Below, piece after piece: positions 7,383-10,985 of a stretch of 10,985 bases of DNA (positions are counted from its first letter, which is position 1; each line of letters opens with the position of its first letter). The notes under the pieces are model-generated. The model made no database searches. It saw nothing but the letters and a program-made list of their open reading frames with translations, and was not told where the DNA came from. The translations under genes and the position numbers were made by a program. The stretch is from Coprococcus sp. (lineage in GTDB: Bacteria; Bacillota; Clostridia; Lachnospirales; Lachnospiraceae), in the NCBI GenBank assembly GCA_016297325.1, contig JAEDGW010000085.1, positions 1 through 10,985 of the forward strand. Reading direction: 5' to 3'.

Positions 7383-8366
7383 TTACAACACCCCCAATAA
7401 CATAGATAATCCGCCCAGGCACACAAAACCTGCTATCCAGAGAAGTGCCGTCAGCCCCAATGCCTTAGCTGTACTTCTAGGTGCTGTTCCCACACATTTG
7501 CCTGTCTGGCCATTCACGTAGAACTTGTAGTTCTTTCCCTGGAACCTGTATTCATACATCCATACAGGCATAAGGGCAAATTTCGTGCCGGTCTGTCTGT
7601 TGTTATTGTTGAACATCTCATTTGTCAGGGTATCATATCCTGATGTATACTCACGGATCCAACCCCTGTTAGCCTTGTCAGCCTTCGCCCTGGCCCTCGG
7701 CTCAACTTCATCAGGCGGCATATTATATGTCTCCGCCTCGAATCCCGACAGGTATTTGTTGTCATGCTTGATAAGCGCAGAATAGTCATATGGCTCCATG
7801 AGATCCATGATTCCATCTTCCATCGCAATAGAAGCATCAACCGGGATCCCTTCATAATTAACATGCAATTTTCTTGCAACGTCAAAATAAGAAGTCTCCG
7901 TATATCTCTTATCTCCTGATGTCCAGGATCTGACCTTTGTACCGGTAGCATGATAATCAATATTGGAATCATAGTCATACATCCAGAAAGGTACATATAT
8001 TCCTTTCATCTTCTCCAATGTCTTCTGTGAAAGAAATGTTCCCGGGATGAACAGTTTCTTTCCAAATTCATCCTTCAGTTTATCCTCAGCCTCATGCTTT
8101 GAAACCTTGAATGGCAGAACCACATCTGCACCATAAGGATATGTAACCTTATCATCTCTCAGCAGATATGTACCACATGCCGGACATCTTCCCGCCGACT
8201 GAAATTCCGTATATGGGATCTGGGATCCGCAGTTGATACACACGACCGGATTCTCTGAAGGTACCACTTCCTGGCACTCATCTCCGCCACAGCTTTGACA
8301 TATCATCTTCTTTTTCGATGGCTCATACACAACATTGCCACCACAGTTCACACATCTGTAAAGCAA
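7383..8366 (-). CDS. Double zinc-ribbon (TFIIB-like) membrane protein
   Basis: Two zinc ribbons open the protein: C5-C8 with C23-C26, and C43-C46 with C61-C64. The body carries a duplicated motif, PFWMY (126-130) and PVWMY (267-271), then KFYVNGQTGK (281-290) and one C-terminal membrane helix (about 303-325). This arrangement fits proteins usually annotated as TFIIB-type zinc-ribbon-containing in Clostridia. They are not transcription factors, and their role is unknown. The tail anchor places the ribbons in the cytoplasm. The start codon is TTG at 8366: AGGGGG lies 8 bases upstream, and the first ATG (residue 21) would remove half of the first ribbon. It is the first gene of the operon and its stop abuts the TPM start. 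Confidence 0.88.
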   Translation of the reverse strand: MLYRCVNCGGNVVYEPSKKKMICQSCGGDECQEVVPSENPVVCINCGSQIPYTEFQSAGRCPACGTYLLRDDKVTYPYGADVVLPFKVSKHEAEDKLKDEFGKKLFIPGTFLSQKTLEKMKGIYVPFWMYDYDSNIDYHATGTKVRSWTSGDKRYTETSYFDVARKLHVNYEGIPVDASIAMEDGIMDLMEPYDYSALIKHDNKYLSGFEAETYNMPPDEVEPRARAKADKANRGWIREYTSGYDTLTNEMFNNNNRQTGTKFALMPVWMYEYRFQGKNYKFYVNGQTGKCVGTAPRSTAKALGLTALLWIAGFVCLGGLSMLLGVL

Positions 8367-8454
8367 ATTATCTTCCCCCTGTCCTTTTTATTCTATATTT
8401 CCCCGCAATTATGATCCTTCCTGAATGGCAGTAAACCACTCAACACATGCGCTC

Positions 8455-8465
8455 ATTATATCACA
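8455..8465 (-). promoter_or_regulatory. Extended -10 promoter of the zinc-ribbon/TPM operon
   Basis: On the minus strand, TATAAT (8460-8455) is preceded by TGTGA, a perfect extended -10. The -35 is weak (TTCTAA at a 17-base spacing), which extended -10 promoters tolerate. The predicted start near 8448 gives a leader of about 80 bases to the TTG start. Confidence 0.6.
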
Positions 8466-8624
8466 GTAATTTCCTTTTTAGAACATAGAATTACATGTCT
8501 TACCAGACTGTTACGGCATATTTTAGATATCTTACAAAATATGTGGAACGTTATTTATTTTTTGTGTAACACATTGAATTGGAGCGAATATGTTATACCA
8601 TGAACAAAATATTGGAGGCATACC

Positions 8625-8909
8625 ATGAGTGACTTATCAGCAACACAGTGTGCTTGTGGAAGAAATGGACTTTCATGTGGAGGTTCATGCGGAATCAACA
8701 GTTGCACACTGATCATCATTCTCCTTCTCTGCTGCGGCGGCTGTGGTGACGGAGGCTTCGGAGGCGGCTGTGGAAATGACTGCAGTTGTATCTGGATCAT
8801 CCTTCTCTTATGCTGTTGCTGTGGAAACGGCAATGGCAGCGCTTTCAGCGGCGGCTGTGGTGGATGTGGCGGCTGCGGCGGATGCGGAAACGATTGCGGC
8901 TGCTGCTAG
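8625..8909 (+). CDS. Cys/Gly-rich small protein (high-cysteine, YjcZ-like type)
   Basis: Of 94 residues, 22 are Cys and 27 are Gly. Two hydrophobic segments of one pattern, SC-x2-I-I-(I)-L-L-L-C-C, lie at 26-37 and 54-65, each followed by a Gly/Cys-rich stretch. GGCGNDC occurs near 47-53, and GCGNDC recurs near 86-91. The tail 76-87 is a run of GGC units. Proteins of this look in Clostridia are often labelled chorion class high-cysteine protein (a misleading name from insect eggshell similarity) or compared with YjcZ-type small sporulation proteins. A spore-coat or surface role is plausible by analogy, through disulfide cross-linking or metal binding. The start has GGAGG 6 bases upstream. No good sigma-A promoter is visible in 8470-8600; GCATATT at 8516 followed by CAAAATAT resembles a sigma-E site, weakly. 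Confidence 0.8.
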   Translation: MSDLSATQCACGRNGLSCGGSCGINSCTLIIILLLCCGGCGDGGFGGGCGNDCSCIWIILLLCCCCGNGNGSAFSGGCGGCGGCGGCGNDCGCC

Positions 8910-8981
8910 CATACCATCTCACCATGCTAAATGGGGCCTGGTGCCTGACAGCCAGACTGTCCGGTATCCGGGTCCAGACAG

Positions 8982-9013
8982 CCAGCAGGAGCAATTCTGC
9001 TGGTATTTTTTTT
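8982..9013 (+). terminator. Rho-independent terminator after the Cys-rich gene
   Basis: A 7-bp perfect stem, CCAGCAG (8982-8988) with CTGCTGG (8997-9003), has an 8-base loop and is followed by eight T's (9006-9013). It lies 72 bases after the Cys-rich stop codon and only 15 bases before the next start codon. Confidence 0.85.
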
Positions 9014-9028
9014 GTATACATTAATAGA

Positions 9029-9748
9029 ATGTATTATAGGGAAGACTTTTGTCATGATCATTTTGATCAATCGCCAAATGAAATGGAGCTATCTATGTTT
9101 AATGGAAACTTTCGTCATCCTCTGGACAATTTAATACGAGATGACCGGCTTTTCATCATGGAAGCCATCATTCCATTTGTCGACGATAGCATGAAGGCTC
9201 CCCTGGCTATGTACATAAAATTCATGGAACTTAAGGCCATTCTGGAGGCTCTGAGAGATCCAGGTTATGTAAACTCATGCGGTCTGCACAAGGACATCAA
9301 CAATCAGGATGATATATTCTCCTCACTGGCAAACTGCGGACTCATGGGCGGCAAAGAACAACTAGAAAATATGAAAAAAGCAATGAATGTGATGAATATG
9401 ATGAACAGGATGAAGCAGGATGGAGATACTGAGCCAGGAATGGCAGACTCAGGTATGTCGAACTCTGGAATTGCAGGCTCGGGAATTGCAGGCTCAGGTA
9501 TGACAGATTCAGGCACGGCAGGCTCGGGAATAGCAGACTCAGGCATGCCTGATTTTGACACCACTGGAGTCCATAAAACAGCCCCCAACCGCCAATCCAG
9601 CTTCACCCCAGACTACAATTACGGCTATTATGATACCGACCAACTGTATCAACACTATAACGCCGAAAGCCACACCGAAAAACATCAGGAAAAGGATCTA
9701 TTTGGTTCGATCAAGGATTTATTTGATGAGTATGACAGAAATCATTAA
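9029..9748 (+). CDS. Hypothetical 239-aa protein with five-residue tandem repeats
   Basis: No family name is recognised. Residues 31-76 are a helical segment (RDDRLFIMEAIIPFVDD, then APLAMYIKFMELKAILEAL). Residues 106-128 are a Met-rich helix. Residues 137-176 hold eight tandem five-residue units of the form G-[MIT]-[ATSP]-[DGN]-S, the last degenerate. The C-terminus is Tyr/Asp/His-rich and ends in an amphipathic helix (LFGSIKDLFDEYD). No signal peptide or membrane helix is visible. The start is the weakest call: ATG at 9029 has no ribosome binding site and lies just after a terminator; ATG at 9083 is the alternative, also without a site. Extension to 8786 is rejected because it crosses that terminator. 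Linkage to the 84-aa gene 120 bases downstream is likely, since no terminator separates them. Confidence 0.7.
   Translation: MYYREDFCHDHFDQSPNEMELSMFNGNFRHPLDNLIRDDRLFIMEAIIPFVDDSMKAPLAMYIKFMELKAILEALRDPGYVNSCGLHKDINNQDDIFSSLANCGLMGGKEQLENMKKAMNVMNMMNRMKQDGDTEPGMADSGMSNSGIAGSGIAGSGMTDSGTAGSGIADSGMPDFDTTGVHKTAPNRQSSFTPDYNYGYYDTDQLYQHYNAESHTEKHQEKDLFGSIKDLFDEYDRNH
9437..9556 (+). repeat. 15-bp coding tandem repeat, eight units
   Basis: Eight in-frame 15-bp units encode GMADS, GMSNS, GIAGS (twice), GMTDS, GTAGS, GIADS and a final GMPDF. Units 3 and 4 are nearly identical in DNA (GGAATTGCAGGCTC-type); others differ mostly at third positions and in the variable residues. The array probably changes length by slippage or unequal recombination. 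Confidence 0.85.
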
Positions 9749-9753
9749 CAATC

Positions 9754-9770
9754 ACCTATAGTCTACAGGT
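9754..9770. other. Near-perfect dyad between the 239-aa and 84-aa genes
   Basis: ACCTATAG (9754-9761), one base, then CTACAGGT (9763-9770) is a dyad with a single mismatch pair. The one-base centre is too tight for a hairpin, so it may be a protein binding site. It begins 6 bases after the stop of the 239-aa gene. Confidence 0.3.
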
Positions 9771-9868
9771 AGTAATCCATAAGTGCAACTAAAAGACCTA
9801 CGAAGACTAATTAAGGTCATTCAGAACCTGTTTATTAAGCAATATATAAATATGAAAGGAATTCCAAA

Positions 9869-10123
9869 ATGAATCTTCAAAATGATCCAAGACTTAAAAA
9901 TATGCATCCACTGAAAAAACAGATATTATACCGTTTATCACACACCTCCACAACCTCAACACCTGAGGAAATGCTTCCGCAGCTTATGCAGATCAACAGC
10001 GAACTAAAAAAAAGAGATCTGTCATTCAGCAAGGCTGAGTCCGAGCTCGTCATCGACATTCTCGCCGAGGGAATGTCGCCGCAGGACAGACAGAGAATCA
10101 ATATGATAAAGGGGATGCTTTAA
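9869..10123 (+). CDS. Hypothetical 84-aa helical protein
   Basis: A small, soluble, all-helical protein with no Cys. It starts NDPRLKNMHPLKKQIL, continues with a PEEMLPQLMQINSELKKR helix and ends with a helix pair around SFSKAESELVIDIL and MSPQDRQRINMIKGML. The closing sequence has the look of conserved small clostridial helical proteins that accompany a larger partner, which would be the 239-aa protein upstream; this is a recollection of pattern, not a match. GAAAGGA lies 8 bases before the ATG, so this start is secure. The only candidate promoter would start transcription inside the ribosome site, so it is probably co-transcribed with the upstream gene. Confidence 0.78.
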   Translation: MNLQNDPRLKNMHPLKKQILYRLSHTSTTSTPEEMLPQLMQINSELKKRDLSFSKAESELVIDILAEGMSPQDRQRINMIKGML

Positions 10124-10140
10124 GGCATCCCCCTGGTTTT
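10111..10140 (+). terminator. Terminator overlapping the end of the 84-aa gene
   Basis: GGGGATGC (10111-10118) pairs perfectly with GCATCCCC (10125-10132) around a 6-base loop that contains the stop codon. A short T-run (10137-10140) follows after a few bases. It also lies 17 bases beyond the stop of the convergent 65-aa gene and may serve both strands, though the T-tracts are weak. Confidence 0.7.
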
Positions 10141-10148
10141 AACTATTA

Positions 10149-10346
10149 TTACTTATAATTTTTATATCTGCCACAGCGCACGCACCGCTTCTTCAGATAT
10201 CCCGTAAACTTTCCGCCACAATAACTGCATCTGTGCGCTCTTATAAATGCATCATGAATAAATGTCTCGTTGACTATAATATCATTTGCCAAGTTCTCAT
10301 CTACGATACCTTCTTTTCCTTCCAGATTTTTTCCTTCAAGCTCCAT
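10149..10346 (-). CDS. Small zinc-ribbon-like protein, 65 aa
   Basis: The C-terminal third holds two Cys knuckles, CSYCGGKF and RCVRCGRYK, joined by about 10 residues. This is a compact zinc-ribbon spacing with basic residues around it, suited to nucleic acid or protein binding. The N-terminal 35 residues are acidic and helical. No family is recognised. The start is set at the ATG at 10346: GGGGAG lies about 10 bases upstream, and a predicted promoter -10 at 10378-10373 lies upstream of it. An in-frame ATG at 10382 is excluded because it falls upstream of that -10 box; a GTG at 10352 remains possible. The gene is divergent from the XRE regulator and may be its target. Confidence 0.7.
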   Translation of the reverse strand: MELEGKNLEGKEGIVDENLANDIIVNETFIHDAFIRAHRCSYCGGKFTGYLKKRCVRCGRYKNYK

Positions 10347-10372
10347 ATTCACATTTCTCCCCTCTATCCACC

Positions 10373-10401
10373 AATATACCATTTTACGTTGCCATTAGCA
10401 A
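10373..10401 (-). promoter_or_regulatory. Sigma-A promoter of the 65-aa zinc-ribbon gene
   Basis: On the minus strand, TTGCTA (10401-10396), a 17-base spacer and TATATT (10378-10373) preceded by TGG form an extended -10 promoter. The predicted start near 10366 leaves a 20-base leader with the ribosome site. The -35 box overlaps a GCAAC repeat (10398-10402). Confidence 0.6.
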
Positions 10402-10490
10402 CATATTACTTCTTTTGTTGCTGACAGAATCTGGCTTGTCTGCCAACATTTGGAAGATACTGTTTGCACAAAATATATCTAGCAGCAACA
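10388..10490. promoter_or_regulatory. GCAAC/GTTGC boxes, candidate operators of the XRE regulator
   Basis: GTTGC (10388-10392), GCAAC (10398-10402), GTTGC (10417-10421) and GCAAC (10485-10489) occur in the divergent gap. The middle pair extends to a perfect 7-bp inverted repeat, AGCAACA (10397-10403) and TGTTGCT (10416-10422); AGCAACA recurs at 10484-10490. The first sites flank the zinc-ribbon -35, and the last lies near a weak candidate XRE promoter (TTGGAA 10450-10455, TATATC 10474-10479). Control by the adjacent regulator is inferred. Confidence 0.45.
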
Positions 10491-10519
10491 GTATGTATAA
10501 ATAGACGGAGGATAAAATA

Positions 10520-10858
10520 TTGGATATCTTTGACACAGGTGTACGTATACGCAACTTAAGGAAATCACATAAATTGACACAGGAAGAATTGGCAGAGGAA
10601 ATAGGAGTCACATCACACTACATATACGAAGTTGAACACGGACTCAAAACTATGAGCATCTACACCCTCGCCAACATTGCAGAAGCCCTTGATGCGCCTC
10701 TTGACTATATTGTGTATGGAAAGGTTTTTGATTCAAACGACGAAACACACGACTTCTCCCCCAAGGACGATCTGTCTATCCTTATAGAAACTATCCCACT
10801 CAGCAAAAGGGATAATGTGTGTCGTACTCTTAAAGGGATTTTGCCGTATATAAAATAA
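10520..10858 (+). CDS. XRE-family HTH transcriptional regulator, 112 aa
   Basis: Residues 7-63 are a Cro/C1-type helix-turn-helix: IRNLRKSHKLTQEELAEEIG, VTSHYIYEVEHGLKTMSIYT and the closing LANIAEALDAPLDYIVYG. Helices 2 and 3 match the family closely. The C-terminal 45 residues are a short helical region that probably mediates dimerisation; no protease, toxin or sensor domain is fused. The start is TTG at 10520, since GGAGG lies 8 bases upstream and there is no suitable ATG. It is divergent from the 65-aa zinc-ribbon gene and separated by repeat boxes, the usual layout for a self-regulating repressor. The true target is unknown. The residues SHYIYEVEHG at the recognition helix are typical of clostridial members. 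Confidence 0.92.
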   Translation: MDIFDTGVRIRNLRKSHKLTQEELAEEIGVTSHYIYEVEHGLKTMSIYTLANIAEALDAPLDYIVYGKVFDSNDETHDFSPKDDLSILIETIPLSKRDNVCRTLKGILPYIK

Positions 10859-10885
10859 GCGCATGGCCAAATGATGCTATGCGCT
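10858..10885 (+). other. Stem-loop at the XRE stop codon
   Basis: AGCGCAT (10858-10864) pairs with ATGCGCT (10879-10885), extending inward by three more pairs including one G-U, with an 8-base loop. No T-run follows, so it is not a typical intrinsic terminator. It could slow decay of the regulator mRNA or act with the larger hairpin downstream. Confidence 0.4.
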
Positions 10886-10907
10886 GGAGATGACACAGAA
10901 GACATCG

Positions 10908-10955
10908 AATATCCTCCCGGGGGATGATTATGTTTCATCAATCCGGGAGGATATT
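10908..10955. repeat. 13-bp perfect inverted repeat downstream of the XRE gene
   Basis: AATATCCTCCCGG (10908-10920) pairs with CCGGGAGGATATT (10943-10955). Inside, GATGA (10923-10927) can pair with TCATC (10935-10939), giving a long interrupted stem with a 7-base loop. No T-run follows on either strand. The 3' arm contains GGGAGG, a good ribosome binding site, which the fold would bury. Confidence 0.7.
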
Positions 10956-10985
10956 GGAAATGTTATGATTCGTTGTCTTTACTAT

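Noticed and set aside
8600..8632. Ten-residue upstream ORF overlapping the Cys-rich start
   Set aside because: The nearest GGAG is 15 bases upstream, too far. The repeated ATACCATGA around both ATGs is noted but probably chance.
8743..9024. Second plus-strand ORF of 93 aa over the Cys-rich gene
   Set aside because: Ala/Val-rich frame shadow of the GGC-rich codons, with no ribosome site.
8786..9028. N-terminal extension of the 239-aa protein
   Set aside because: It overlaps the Cys-rich gene in another frame, crosses the terminator at 8982-9013 and gives an Arg/Trp/Leu-rich sequence unlike the rest.
9437..9556. Short tandem repeats as a possible CRISPR array
   Set aside because: Units are 15 bp, in frame, without unique spacers, and encode a regular peptide repeat.
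9304..9606. Minus-strand ORF with PEPAIPES-type repeats
   Set aside because: Antisense image of the 15-bp coding repeat; no ribosome site or promoter.
9820..9850. Promoter for the 84-aa gene (TTCAGA and TATATA)
   Set aside because: Predicted transcription would begin inside the ribosome binding site, leaving no usable leader.
10705..10941. Minus-strand ORF of 78 aa with GGGAGG before an internal ATG
   Set aside because: It lies mostly antisense to the XRE gene; the ribosome-like site is just the other arm of the inverted repeat.

Overview
The window looks like a chromosomal segment of a low-to-moderate GC Gram-positive anaerobe, most likely a Clostridia member of the Lachnospiraceae. The grounds are strong AGGAGG-type ribosome binding sites, TTG starts, sigma-A promoters with extended -10 boxes, U-tailed terminators, a Cys/Gly-rich small protein of the type found in spore-forming Firmicutes, and a zinc-ribbon plus TPM-domain envelope operon. 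No rRNA, tRNA, transposase, integrase, phage gene or CRISPR array was seen.

Layout. (1) 1-4529, all on the minus strand. Read in the direction of transcription, this holds a 93-aa two-helix membrane protein with its own terminator, a 592-aa MutS-superfamily ATPase with four predicted membrane helices, and a 685-aa helical protein of unknown function with its own promoter. The far left end carries a promoter-like site and GC-rich hairpins that probably lead a gene outside the window. (2) 4650-5484, plus strand: a monocistronic 204-aa protein with a membrane-anchor-like N-terminus, a lysine-rich helical repeat region and a very acidic tail, closed by a probable bidirectional terminator. (3) 5518-8366, minus strand: a three-gene operon made of a double zinc-ribbon membrane protein, a TPM-domain (YgcG-like) protein with a Gly/Ser/His tail, and a two-helix membrane protein. 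The first two genes are fused as TAAATG. (4) 8625-10140, plus strand: a 94-aa Cys/Gly-rich protein (22 Cys, 27 Gly) with its own terminator, then a 239-aa protein carrying a five-residue tandem repeat, then an 84-aa helical protein ending in a terminator. (5) 10149-10858: a 65-aa zinc-ribbon-like protein divergent from a 112-aa XRE-type regulator. Their shared intergenic region holds repeated GCAAC/GTTGC boxes, one of which overlaps a -35 element. A long perfect inverted repeat follows the regulator.

The genes form several small units, not one pathway. The common theme is the cell envelope: five proteins have predicted membrane segments, plus the MutS-like ATPase. The Cys-rich protein suggests a spore or surface structure. 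No complete defence or biosynthetic system is visible. The least explained items are the membrane-associated MutS-like ATPase beside the 685-aa protein, the 239/84-aa pair, and the GCAAC-box control region. Several promoters use the same extended -10 ten-mer. All functional statements rest on reading motifs by eye; no database search was run.
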